From assembly GCF_900142975.1 (NCBI RefSeq), contig NZ_LT670848.1:1178001-1242000 (forward strand): 64,000 nucleotides of DNA. Direction: 5' to 3'. The notes under the pieces were generated by a model. It searched no databases, was not told where the DNA came from, and saw only the letters and a list, made by a program, of their open reading frames with translations. A program made the translations under genes and the position numbers. Below are positions 25,920-35,400 of the stretch, piece by piece (position 1 is the stretch's first letter; each line of letters begins with the position of its first letter). This DNA comes from Salegentibacter salegens (GTDB lineage Bacteria; Bacteroidota; Bacteroidia; Flavobacteriales; Flavobacteriaceae).

Positions 25920-26726
25920 ATGTCAAACAATGATAATAACAACAGAAATAGAGATAAACATTTGTTCTATTTAAATGAACTTTCAGACTATAAAGTAGCA
26001 AGTGATGATCCAGATGTACGCGGCTGGAAAGTAAAAGATGTAGACAACCGGGTTATAGGCCAAGCAGACAACTTTCTTGTAAATAAAAATACAGAACGCG
26101 TTGTTTACCTTGATGTAGAAGTAGACAAGAGTATCCTTGAAGCAAATCACGATCCCTACCGGTCTTCTGCAAGCGAAGGGGTTCACGAATTTGTAAATAA
26201 AAAGGGCGAAGAACATTTAATAATTCCTATTGGTCTTGTAAAATTAAATGAGGATGACAAGTTTATTTATACAGACAAGGTGAACCACAGAACGTTTGCC
26301 GAAACTAAGAGAAAGAAGAAAGGTGCTAATATAGACAGAGAATATGAAGAAGTTGTTTTAGCGTCTTATAACAGGGGTATTACTTCTTCAGATAGTCGTA
26401 AGCAAGACGAAAGCAGGCAGGCAAAATTTGACAAAGATACTGCTACTAAAACAAGTAATCGGGAAACAAACTCAAGAGATTCAGATGTTTCTCGTAACGA
26501 GCCTACTACTCATAAGAAAGGTAGTGAAAGTGGTAAAATAAAGGATGATTTTAATCCTTCAAATTCTAAAAAAACAAGTTTCTCGAGCGAAAAAAGTAAA
26601 GACTCCAAGCCCGGGGCTTCCCAGGCAAAGACAGACGCTGCTTCCGACAGAAGAGACCATACCGATGATGAAGACTTCTATAACAAGAAGGAATTCGATG
26701 ATAAAAATTATCGAAAAAAGAAATAG
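25920..26726 (+). CDS. PRC-barrel domain protein with long charged tail (unit 1)
   Basis: A 268-residue soluble protein. The PRC-barrel covers about 10-100: LSDYKVASDDPDVRGWKVKD, then RVIGQADNFLVNK, then RVVYLDVEVD. The segment IIPIGLVKLNED ends the barrel. Residues about 140-268 are low-complexity, rich in Ser, Lys, Asp and Arg, and probably disordered; the end DEDFYNKKEFDDKNYRKKK is shared with the paralogue at 27183. PRC-barrel proteins in other phyla bind partners or RNA; no activity is known for this type. It is followed by a terminator. Confidence 0.82.
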   Translation: MSNNDNNNRNRDKHLFYLNELSDYKVASDDPDVRGWKVKDVDNRVIGQADNFLVNKNTERVVYLDVEVDKSILEANHDPYRSSASEGVHEFVNKKGEEHLIIPIGLVKLNEDDKFIYTDKVNHRTFAETKRKKKGANIDREYEEVVLASYNRGITSSDSRKQDESRQAKFDKDTATKTSNRETNSRDSDVSRNEPTTHKKGSESGKIKDDFNPSNSKKTSFSSEKSKDSKPGASQAKTDAASDRRDHTDDEDFYNKKEFDDKNYRKKK

Positions 26727-26733
26727 ATTATCA

Positions 26734-26769
26734 AAAGGGAAACTAAAAAGTTTCCCTTTTTTCTTTTAG
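26734..26769 (+). terminator. Terminator after PRC-barrel unit 1
   Basis: AAAAGGGAAACT pairs with AGTTTCCCTTTT and is followed by a T-rich tail. Confidence 0.88.
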
Positions 26770-26837
26770 CAGAATTCTATTTTTTTTCAGCAGGATTCTT
26801 TAAAAATCCTTTTCTAAAATTATAAGAACCGTTTCTT

Positions 26838-26934
26838 TGCTTATGATCTAATTAACAATTGTTTGGGGTAATCTTAATAAATTAAGGAAACAATATTATT
26901 TACCTTTAAATAGTATAACCAATCAAACAATATT
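26838..26934 (+). promoter_or_regulatory. Duplicated promoter region, copy 2
   Basis: This copies the block at 25170-25267, starting TGCTTATGATCTAATTAACA. The candidate -7 box is TACCTTTA at 26901-26908. The conserved CTTAATAA block falls at the same distance upstream as in copy 1. Confidence 0.55.
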
Positions 26935-27165
26935 ATGGCAGAACTTAAAGTTGAAAAGAAAAAGCCAGTTTGGCCGTGGATTCTTTTAATAGCTATTATC
27001 ATACTTGGAATATTATTTTATGTATTCGCTTATGATGACACTAATGACGATGTAGACGACATTGATGATACCAATGATATTGAAGAATTGAATGATACTT
27101 CAGGCATCAATGTTAAGGAAAAAGGTGAAATCAGCTCTTTTCCTAATAAAGAATTGATTTCGTAA
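26935..27165 (+). CDS. Small membrane-anchored acidic protein (unit 2, short paralogue)
   Basis: A 76-residue paralogue of the protein at 25268. The N-terminus MAELKVEKKKPVWPWILL is almost the same, with one membrane helix and then an Asp-rich stretch (YDDTNDDVDDIDDTNDIEE). It then ends, lacking the helical C-terminal domain of the longer copy. No frameshift remnant of that domain is visible before the next gene (17 bases away), so it may be a clean deletion or a minimal version. The function is unknown. Confidence 0.7.
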   Translation: MAELKVEKKKPVWPWILLIAIIILGILFYVFAYDDTNDDVDDIDDTNDIEELNDTSGINVKEKGEISSFPNKELIS

Positions 27166-27182
27166 CCAAAAAACTATGCATT

Positions 27183-27830
27183 ATGAGTAAAGATATCAAG
27201 AATACGAATTTATACTATTTAAGTGAATTAAAAGACTATAAAATTGCAGGCGGTTACCCCGATATTCGTGGCTGGGTTGTAAGAGATGCCGATAAACGTG
27301 TAGTTGGTAAAGTCGATAATTTATTGATTAATAAAAATCTTGACCGTGTAGTTTATGTAGACGTAGAAGTAGACCAAACAATTATAGATTCCCGTCACGA
27401 TCCCTACGGAAAACCCGCAGATCCTGAAATTAAAGAGTTTGTGAATAAAGATGGGCAAAATCATGTAATTGTTCCCATTGGCCTGGTAGAGCTTGAAGAA
27501 GATGAGAAATATATCTATACTTCCAGAATTACCCACCAGACTTTTGCTGAAACAAAACGAATTGAGCGCGGAACTAATCCAGACCGACATTATGAAGAAA
27601 CTGTTTTAAGCTCTTATAATCGTCCGTCTGCTGCCGAAAGAGAAGATGAGCACATCCAGCGCCGAAAAGAAGATGAGTATGTCGATAAACCTATTTCTGA
27701 ACGCAGGGAAGGAAATATTGTAGACGATGAAAATTATAAAGAAGACCATCGTAACAAAAATCGCTATACCGATGATGAATTTTATGACCGGGAAGAGTTT
27801 GATGGTGCAAATTTTAGAAAAAGAGATTAG
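27183..27830 (+). CDS. PRC-barrel domain protein (unit 2)
   Basis: A 215-residue paralogue of the protein at 25920, with the same barrel blocks: LKDYKIAGGYPDIRGWVVRD, KVDNLLINKNLDRVVYVDVE and VPIGLVELEEDE. The charged tail is shorter and richer in Arg/Glu, ending in the shared DDEFYDREEFDGANFRKRD. It is preceded by the short membrane-anchor gene, so the whole two-gene unit is duplicated. The barrel is better conserved than the tails, which argues that both copies are functional. Confidence 0.82.
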   Translation: MSKDIKNTNLYYLSELKDYKIAGGYPDIRGWVVRDADKRVVGKVDNLLINKNLDRVVYVDVEVDQTIIDSRHDPYGKPADPEIKEFVNKDGQNHVIVPIGLVELEEDEKYIYTSRITHQTFAETKRIERGTNPDRHYEETVLSSYNRPSAAEREDEHIQRRKEDEYVDKPISERREGNIVDDENYKEDHRNKNRYTDDEFYDREEFDGANFRKRD

Positions 27831-27847
27831 GAATACTAAAAATAAAC

Positions 27848-28012
27848 GAGGCTGTTTGAAAAGTCTAACTTCATCGAGCTGGACTGATTTTCAAACTTTA
27901 TCGCGAATGAATTTCGGAATTTTAATAGGTTTTGATTATCAAAATCTTAGATCCTGAAATATCCCGAAACTTCGGGGCAGGTTGACGATTTTAAAACTTT
28001 TCAAGCAGCCTC
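27848..28012. repeat. Dispersed nested-hairpin element, copy A
   Basis: The terminal inverted repeats are GAGGCTGTTTGAAAAG (27848-27863) and CTTTTCAAGCAGCCTC (27997-28012). Inside, minus-strand reading gives CGTCAACCTG, TTTCAGGATCTAAGATTTTG and later CAGTCCAGCTCGATGAAG. This is a diverged version of copies B and C. It fills the gap between the converging PRC-barrel and tex genes. The outer stem with a T-rich flank could serve as a bidirectional terminator. Confidence 0.75.
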
Positions 28013-28018
28013 TTCTTA

Positions 28019-30145
28019 TCAATCAATCAAAGAAAGTTGAACGCGCTTTTTTTCTTCATCTACAGAAAGTACAGTAACTTCTAATTCCTGATTTAATTTT
28101 ACCACAGAATTTACATCGCTAATAAATTCATTAGCAAGTTTCGAAATATGGATAAGTCCGCTTTCTTTGATTCCAATATCTACAAAGCAGCCAAAATTGG
28201 TTATATTATTTACTATTCCCGGAAGTTTCATACCCGGCTTTAAATCGGCAATACTTTTTACTGAAGGATCGAAACTAAAGGGTTTTTTCTTTGCCCTGGG
28301 ATCGGCGCCCGGCTTTTTTAATTCCCCTAAAATATCTTTTAAACTCGGTAAACCAAGACTACCGGAAATATAATCTTCAGGTTTTATTTTTTCAAGAACT
28401 TCAGTATTTCCTATCAATTTTTCAGGCTTTAAAGTATTGTTTTTTGCCATTTTTTCAACTATAAAATAACTTTCAGGATGCACGGCTGAATTATCTAAAG
28501 GATTTATAGCATTTTTAATTCGTAAAAATCCGGCAGATTGTTCAAAGGCTTTTTCTCCCAGGCGTGGCACTTTTAGCAATTCTTTTCTGCTTGTAAAACG
28601 TTTATTTTCTTTTCTGTAATCCAGAATATTTTGTGCCAATCCCGGGCCAATTCCAGAAACATAGGAAAGCAGTTCCTTACTTGCAGTATTTAAGTTTACG
28701 CCTATTTTATTTACACAACGCATCACTACTACATCAAGTTTCTCTTTTAATTTGGTTTGATCTACCTCGTGCTGGTACTGCCCTACCCCTATTGATTTTG
28801 GATCTATTTTAACCAGTTCTGCCAGCGGATCACTTAATCTTCTGCCTATAGAAACCGCTCCACGAACCGTAACATCATAATTAGGAAATTCATCCCTGGC
28901 AATTTTTGAGGCAGAATACACCGAAGCTCCTGCTTCATTAACCGTAAAAACCACTACTTCCCTGGGTAAATAGACATTTTTAATAAATTGTTCGGTTTCT
29001 CTGGCAGCGGTGCCGTTACCTATAGCAATGGCTTCAATTTTATAAGCATTTACCAGGCTTTTTATTTTTGCTGCAGCTGCATCTATTTTCTTTTGCGGGG
29101 GATGAGGAAATATCGCTTCATTATGCAACAAATTTCCCTGCTCGTCTAAACAAACTAGTTTGCAACCAGATTTAAAACCCGGGTCTAATGCTAAAATTCG
29201 TTTGCTTCCCAGTGGAGCTTCCATTAAGAGTTGCTCAAGATTTGAAGCAAATACGGCAATGGCATCTTCATCTGCTTTTTCTTTAGCTTCATTTAGGAAT
29301 TCGGTAGCGAAAGATTTTTTAAGCAATCGTGTAAAAGCATCTTCAATCCCGTCTTTTAAATATTTCACTCCAGAAAAACCGGGATTTTTGATTACTGCTT
29401 TTTCAATTAAGTTTAAAGCTTCCGATTTATCGACTTCGATTTTTAGCTTAATTATTCCCAATTTCTCTGCACGGTGAATAGCTAAAAATCTATGTGAAGG
29501 AATTCTTTTAAGCGGCTCTTCCCATTTTTCAAACTGGGTGAATTTGGAGGCTTCCGGGTGTGCTTCTTCTGTTTTTACCCATTTTGTAATTAACTGGGCT
29601 TTTCTCGCATATAATCTTCTAAGTGAATTTCTTACATAGGTATTTTCATTAATCCATTCAGCAATAATATGTCCGGCGCCACTATAGGCGTCTTCTTTAG
29701 TTTTTACCTTTTCAGAAAGAAACTGTTTTACCGATAGATCAATATTTGGAGTGTTTTGCGCCATTAAAATTTTGGCTAACGGCTCCAGGCTGGCTTCACG
29801 AGCTACATCTGCTTTCGTTTTTCTTTTCTTTTTAAAAGGTAGATAAAGATCTTCAACTTCAGTTAAAGTTGTGGCTTTATCAATTTTTTCAGCTAAAGCT
29901 TCGGTTAACTCATTTTGGGTTTTTATGGCTTTAAGCACCGCTGTTTTGCGCTTTTCCAATTCATTAAAAGAATTGAGCAACAGCGCAATTTTTTCAACTG
30001 CTACTTCGTCTAAATTCCCGGTGGCTTCTTTTCGATAGCGGGAAATAAACGGAATGGTAGCGTCGGCTTCCAAAAGGGCGATAGTATTTTGAATACTTTT
30101 GGCGGGCAATTGGGCCCTGGATTGTATATAGTCCTGTACGTTCAA
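28019..30145 (-). CDS. tex: Tex-family RNA-binding protein with S1 domain
   Basis: A 708-residue Tex/YqgF-type nucleic-acid-binding protein. The order is: N-terminal helical Tex domain (FISRYRKEATGNLDEV), YqgF-like RNase-H fold (LALDPGFKSGCKLVCLD and later EAIAIGNGTAARETEQF), a helix-hairpin-helix region (SYVSGIGPGLAQNILDYR), and a C-terminal S1 domain (about 635-705; NITNFGCFVDIG and SGLIHIS). It is thought to affect transcription and RNA processing; its precise action is not settled. It is transcribed toward the PRC-barrel gene, with a dispersed element in between. Confidence 0.93.
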   Translation of the reverse strand: MNVQDYIQSRAQLPAKSIQNTIALLEADATIPFISRYRKEATGNLDEVAVEKIALLLNSFNELEKRKTAVLKAIKTQNELTEALAEKIDKATTLTEVEDLYLPFKKKRKTKADVAREASLEPLAKILMAQNTPNIDLSVKQFLSEKVKTKEDAYSGAGHIIAEWINENTYVRNSLRRLYARKAQLITKWVKTEEAHPEASKFTQFEKWEEPLKRIPSHRFLAIHRAEKLGIIKLKIEVDKSEALNLIEKAVIKNPGFSGVKYLKDGIEDAFTRLLKKSFATEFLNEAKEKADEDAIAVFASNLEQLLMEAPLGSKRILALDPGFKSGCKLVCLDEQGNLLHNEAIFPHPPQKKIDAAAAKIKSLVNAYKIEAIAIGNGTAARETEQFIKNVYLPREVVVFTVNEAGASVYSASKIARDEFPNYDVTVRGAVSIGRRLSDPLAELVKIDPKSIGVGQYQHEVDQTKLKEKLDVVVMRCVNKIGVNLNTASKELLSYVSGIGPGLAQNILDYRKENKRFTSRKELLKVPRLGEKAFEQSAGFLRIKNAINPLDNSAVHPESYFIVEKMAKNNTLKPEKLIGNTEVLEKIKPEDYISGSLGLPSLKDILGELKKPGADPRAKKKPFSFDPSVKSIADLKPGMKLPGIVNNITNFGCFVDIGIKESGLIHISKLANEFISDVNSVVKLNQELEVTVLSVDEEKKRVQLSLID

Positions 30146-30223
30146 AGAATGGAATTTCAGATTAAATAAAATATCGACTTAAGTTTTGGCTTTCTTTTTA
30201 TAGCCGGGAAAGTTAATTTTCAA

Positions 30224-30231
30224 CAAATATA
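30224..30231 (-). promoter_or_regulatory. Candidate -7 box of the tex promoter
   Basis: The minus strand reads TATATTTG, an exact TAnnTTTG match, 79 bases before the tex start. The -33 region would lie in the end of the upstream gene; no clear TTTG was found there. Confidence 0.35.
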
Positions 30232-30244
30232 AGATTCAAAAACT

Positions 30245-31210
30245 TCAAATTATCCCCTCTTCGCGTGAATGTTTTATGGCTTTATTGCTATTCTTAAAGT
30301 AACAAATACTTACCCCAAGGCTTTCTATATTTTTGAGAATTTTAGTGATTTCCGATTTCTTTTTTCTTCCGGTTTGCCTTATATAAACCGCTTTTACACT
30401 CATTGGGAAAATTTTACAAATACGCTCGTAGATGTTGGCATCTTTTTGTGAATCGTCTCCTAAAAGCACATAAGGAATGTTTGGGTAAAAAGAGATAATA
30501 TCCTTAATTTTTTCAAATTTATGATCGTGGCTTCCGCGACCGGTAGAGAGAAAATCTGAAATTCCCGTTTTAATTTTTTTAAGTTTAATTACTGCCTTGG
30601 GCAGCTCGTGCATCTTAGCAAATTCATTAACAAATTCGTATAAATTCCACTCACTGCTGGAAACATAAAAGAAGGAATTTGAAGCTTTATCTGAATCCTG
30701 CCCTGCACGGCTTAATTCTTTATAATGATCTACAACATCATCAAAGATCTTGCGTTTATTGATGTTTTTTGAAAGCATAACATATAACTTCTTAAAAAAA
30801 CTATTGCTATGCGAAATAAGAAAAGTATCATCTATATCTGAAATTATCCCGTATTTAGAAGGATGCGGTTTTAACACCTCTCCCTTTTCTATCATCCCAA
30901 AATCCTTGATGTTACAACTTACCTCATATTCGTGCCAGCCACTTTTTAATTCTTCAGAAAAAGGAATAGTAAACCTAAAGTAACCATCGTCCAGCGTTTT
31001 GGTAGTAACTCTGGTATTCTTAAACTTAAGGGTAATTTCCTTATTCTTTAATGGACTAATGCGAAACATATGAATAATGGCCACCGCATGTTTTATTCCT
31101 TTTCTATCCAGCCTGTACTTATCTGGTGCCCAGGATTTAAATAAATGTCCATATACAACAAGCTCCTGATTATTTACATAACCACGATAGAGTTTTAGGT
31201 CTAACTTCAA
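30245..31210 (-). CDS. App1-type (DUF2183) HAD phosphatase
   Basis: A 321-residue protein whose C-terminal half carries the App1/DUF2183 catalytic signature: ISDIDDT with the Asp pair at 125 and 127, then FYVSSSEWNLYEF, then LLGDDSQKDANIYE. Yeast App1 is an actin-patch phosphatidate phosphatase; bacterial members share the DxDxT core, but their substrates are untested. The N-terminal 110 residues look like a beta-rich accessory domain. It is divergent (68 bases) from a lipid-kinase-type gene that makes phosphatidic-acid-like products. A shared role in lipid phosphate metabolism is an attractive inference. Confidence 0.82.
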   Translation of the reverse strand: MKLDLKLYRGYVNNQELVVYGHLFKSWAPDKYRLDRKGIKHAVAIIHMFRISPLKNKEITLKFKNTRVTTKTLDDGYFRFTIPFSEELKSGWHEYEVSCNIKDFGMIEKGEVLKPHPSKYGIISDIDDTFLISHSNSFFKKLYVMLSKNINKRKIFDDVVDHYKELSRAGQDSDKASNSFFYVSSSEWNLYEFVNEFAKMHELPKAVIKLKKIKTGISDFLSTGRGSHDHKFEKIKDIISFYPNIPYVLLGDDSQKDANIYERICKIFPMSVKAVYIRQTGRKKKSEITKILKNIESLGVSICYFKNSNKAIKHSREEGII

Positions 31211-31278
31211 AATTTTAGATTTTTATTGAATTTTTCTTGTTCCAAAATAATTAAATTTAAGCATATTCTAGAAGCTAT

Positions 31279-32154
31279 ATGAAAGAAATACAGAAGGTAT
31301 TACTTATTGTAAATCCAATTTCAGGAGATCTGAACAAGAAAAATATAATTGAAACAGTTGAAAATGAGCTTCTAAAAATTAATGCCCGGCTAATAACCTT
31401 CAAAACAACGGGTGAAAATGACCAGGATAAAATTAAAAAACTCGTTGCTGAGAATACGTTTGACAGGGTTTTTATTGCCGGTGGTGATGGGACTATAAAA
31501 CAAGTCGCAGAAGCTTTAATAGACTTTTTAATTCCTATTGCAATCTTTCCGGCAGGTTCTGCCAACGGTCTTGCTGTTAATTTAGGTATTCCAATCAACC
31601 TGGAAGAACAGTTAAAAATAGCTTTGGGCAATAAGCATACAGAAATGGATATGCTGGAAATTAATGGTGAACTTTGCCTGCATATTAGCGATCTTGGATT
31701 AAATGCAGAATTAATTAAAAATTACGAACATTCCAGGATTAGAGGAAAAATGGGCTATTTGCTACAATCTATACCTACCCTTTGGGAAAGTAAATATCCT
31801 TTTGAATTTGAGATTGAACTGAATAATAAAAGATTTACCAGAAAAGGAATTCTTCTTGCATTTGCCAATGCCAAAAAATATGGCACCGGCGCCAATGTAA
31901 ATCCTAAAGGCAAAATAGATGACGGGGTTTTTGAAATCCTGTTATTTAAAAATTTCGACGTCCTGGAGATTCTAAAAACATTACGGAATGAAACAGATGT
32001 AAACTCAGAGTTTGTAGAGATAATTCCGGTTAAAAGCGCCAGGGTCTTCTGTAGAAAACCGGTCGCTTTTCAGATTGATGGAGAATATATTGGAGAAAAG
32101 GAAGAAATTTCTGTCAAAATTTCGCCCAAAAAACTACCGATAATGACATATTAA
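31279..32154 (+). CDS. Diacylglycerol kinase-family lipid kinase (YegS/DgkB-like)
   Basis: A 291-residue cytosolic kinase. It starts with LLIVNPISGDLNKK, the family phosphate-binding start, then the GGDGT motif at 68-72, and PAGSANGLAVNLGIP as the third nucleotide-binding segment. The C-terminal beta-sandwich (KNFDVLEILKTLR to the end) completes the YegS/BmrU layout. It would phosphorylate a lipid such as diacylglycerol, a sphingoid base or an undecaprenol-like alcohol; the substrate cannot be told. The neighbouring DUF2183 phosphatase could act in the opposite sense. Confidence 0.88.
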   Translation: MKEIQKVLLIVNPISGDLNKKNIIETVENELLKINARLITFKTTGENDQDKIKKLVAENTFDRVFIAGGDGTIKQVAEALIDFLIPIAIFPAGSANGLAVNLGIPINLEEQLKIALGNKHTEMDMLEINGELCLHISDLGLNAELIKNYEHSRIRGKMGYLLQSIPTLWESKYPFEFEIELNNKRFTRKGILLAFANAKKYGTGANVNPKGKIDDGVFEILLFKNFDVLEILKTLRNETDVNSEFVEIIPVKSARVFCRKPVAFQIDGEYIGEKEEISVKISPKKLPIMTY

Positions 32155-32338
32155 TGGGTTTATATTGAAATTTTATCAACAATAATTGTAAAATCCTGAT
32201 ACTTTCACGTGTCAAAATTACATTTATTTTTCAAATTGCTGTTATTCAGCTATTTAACATTCATTACGAATTTTTTAATAGAATTTTAAGCTACGTTTTA
32301 TTCTCAATTCACCCTTCTTTATACTCATTTCCGAAAAC

Positions 32339-32354
32339 ACGCAAACGTTTGCGT
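32339..32354. promoter_or_regulatory. Perfect 16-bp palindrome, LacI-type operator
   Basis: ACGCAAACGTTTGCGT is its own reverse complement and has the central CG and GCAAACGTTTGC core typical of LacI/GalR-family operators. It lies 89 bases before the susC-like ATG. A weak -7 box (TAATTTAG, 32390-32397) follows about 36 bases after it. No LacI-family regulator gene is in the window. The 288-base gap 32155-32442 holds only these. Confidence 0.7.
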
Positions 32355-32442
32355 TTATAGCCTGCATAATAATTAGCATAATTTTTTACTAATTTAGATC
32401 ATCAACTTAATGGTTTAATTAATCAACTGTAAAATTAAATTT

Positions 32443-35400
32443 ATGAAACAAAGATTACTCAAAATCGGTTTGTTTCTGTTTGCTATTTTCAGCTTTGGCT
32501 TTGTCCAGGCGCAGGAAACAATAACGGGAACAGTAACCGATGGGGAAATGCCCTTACCGGGAGTGAATGTTGTGGTAAAAGGTACCTCCAATGGTACCGT
32601 AACCGACTTTGACGGAAATTATTCGTTAAACGATGTTCCAGGTGATGGTGTGCTGGTATTTAGCTTTGTAGGCTATGCCCAACAAGAAATTTCGGTAGAC
32701 GGAAGAACAACAATTAACGCAACAATGGCAGAAGATGCCAGTGCACTTAGCGAAGTAGTTGTTATTGGTTATGGTAATGTAGAAAGAAGAGACGCGACTG
32801 GTGCGGTTTCTACAGTTTCATCTGAAGAATTTAACCAGGGTGTAATTTCTTCGCCAGAAGAACTTATACAAGGTAAAACAGCCGGATTACAGGTAACCAC
32901 TTCTAGTGGGGAGCCGGGAGCCGGAGTTAACATTCGTATTCGTGGTACAACATCGGTTAGAGGTGGTAACAATCCTCTATTTGTAGTAGATGGGGTTCCA
33001 TTGGCTGGAGATGAAGTTTCGGCAGGTGGGGATGATGTAGGTTTTGGATCTTCCAGTTCTAAAAACCCACTTAATTTCCTTAACCCATCTGATATTGAAA
33101 GTATGAGTGTACTTAAGGATGCATCTGCAACCGCCATTTATGGTTCCAGGGGAGCTAATGGGGTTGTTATTATCACTACAAAAGATGGTAGAGGAGATAA
33201 AGGAAGATTAAATTATAGTACAAACCTGGGTATTGCAACTCCGGCTAACGAATTTGATCTTTTAAACCGGGAAGAATTTTTAGACGCTGCTGAAAGTTAT
33301 GGTGGCAACAGAGAAGACCTGGATTTTGGTGGCAACACTGACTGGCAGGACGAAATTACCCGCTCTGCTTTTTCCCAGGTTCATAACCTTTCTTATTCCA
33401 ACTCTTATACCGGTGGTAATTATAGAGTTTCCGGTAATTATACCAATCAAAATGGAATTATAGAGAATTCTTCTATGGAGCGGTTAACCGGTAGGCTAAA
33501 TTTAACTCATAGGCTTTTAGATGATAAATTGAAGTTAAACCTTCAATCTACCATTGCCAGGGTTAATGATGAACGTGCTCCAATATCAGATAACGCAGGA
33601 GCGCAGGGAGATTTATTAGGAACAGCATATTTTGCAAATCCAACATATCCGGCAGATCCTGAATTTACTCCGGGTGGTGATTTTATAAACCCACTTGCAT
33701 TATTAAAGTATAACCAGGATGAAACTGAAACCGATAGGGTTTTACTTAATCTATCGGCCGATTATAAAATTTTACCAGAGTTAAGTGCAAAAGTTGCCCT
33801 GGGTTATGACGAATCTAACTCTTATCGTGGTGCTGCTCTTTCTGGAGACATTGCGGGTGTAGGATCTGGTGTTCCGGGCAATGGTAGAGGTTATATCAAT
33901 GAGATTAATTCTACAAACCGATTAATGGAACTTACTGTTAATTACGAAAAGCAATTTGAGAATTCTAAGTTCACTGCATTAGCCGGTTATTCATTCCAGG
34001 ACTTTAGTCGTTCAGGAATTACTGTTTCAGGTTTTGGTTTTTCAACCGGAGATATGGATGCAATGATAGATGAACTTCAAGCCGGTAGAGATGCTATTGA
34101 AGGCTCTATAGACGGCGCATATCAACAATATGGATATACCGGAGAAGATATATTTGTAAACCGTCTTTTCCCTGAAATAGCTACAGATAATGTGGCCAAT
34201 CCTGGTAATATAGCTGCAAGTGCCATTGCAGGAGATAGATTTGATGTTACCGATGAATTGCAGTCTTTCTTCACCAGGTTAAATTATGAATTGGCAGGTA
34301 AATATTTATTCACCGCAACTTTAAGAGCTGATGGTTCTACTCGTTTTGGTGGAAATAACCAATACGGATATTTCCCTTCTGGTGCTTTCGCATGGCAAAT
34401 AGGTGATGAAGATTTTATTCCGGAAGCTATTTCGACCTTAAAACTTAGATTGGGTTACGGAGTAACCGGTAACCAGGAAATTCCATATAACCAATACGAA
34501 CAGCGTGAGAGATGGGCCGGTTTCGGAATTAACAATGGTGGTGGCATAGATGCTCCGGGTACTACGCTTGTATCTTTTGCTAATCCTAACTTACAATGGG
34601 AAGAAACAAGCCAATCCAACATTGGACTTGATTATGGTTTTATGAACGATAGATTAAGCGGATCTTTAGATTTCTATTACAAAAATACTACAGATCTTTT
34701 AATCCAGGTATTTTCTGCTCAACCTTCTCCCCAACCATTCGTATTCCAGAACCTGGATGCTAATGTGATTAATAAAGGGGTTGAATTTGCGATAGATTAT
34801 GATATCATTCAGCAGGAAGACTTATTCTGGAACTTCGGCTTCAACATTGCTTACAACGATAATATGGTTGAAGATTTTGACGGAGTAATTGATACCGGTG
34901 AAATAAGTGGACAGGGATTAACGGGAGCCTTTGCCCAACGTTTAGTTGGTGGCCAGCCGCTTTTCTCCTATTTTTTAAGAGAGTTCGAAGGCTTTGATGA
35001 AACGGGCCAGTCCATTTATCCTAATGGAGATGTACAGCAATTTGTTGGCAAAAGCGCATTACCAACCACAAATTTAGGTATCTCTACCAGTGTAGAATAT
35101 TTAAATTGGGATTTATCTGCTTTTCTAACAGGACAATTTGGACATTATATTTATAACAATACCGAAAATGCTTTCTTTACTGCGGGAGCAATTGGTAATG
35201 GTAGAAATGTGACTCAAAATGTTATTGGTAATGGAGAATCTAACCTTAACGCACCAGATGTGTCTACAAGGTTTCTTGAAAAAGGAGATTTCCTAAGAAT
35301 GCAAAACCTTACTTTAGGGTACAATTTTGATATCGCTGAAGAAAGCTTATTCAACACCTTGAGATTATCGTTAACCGGGCAAAACCTTTTTGTAATTACA

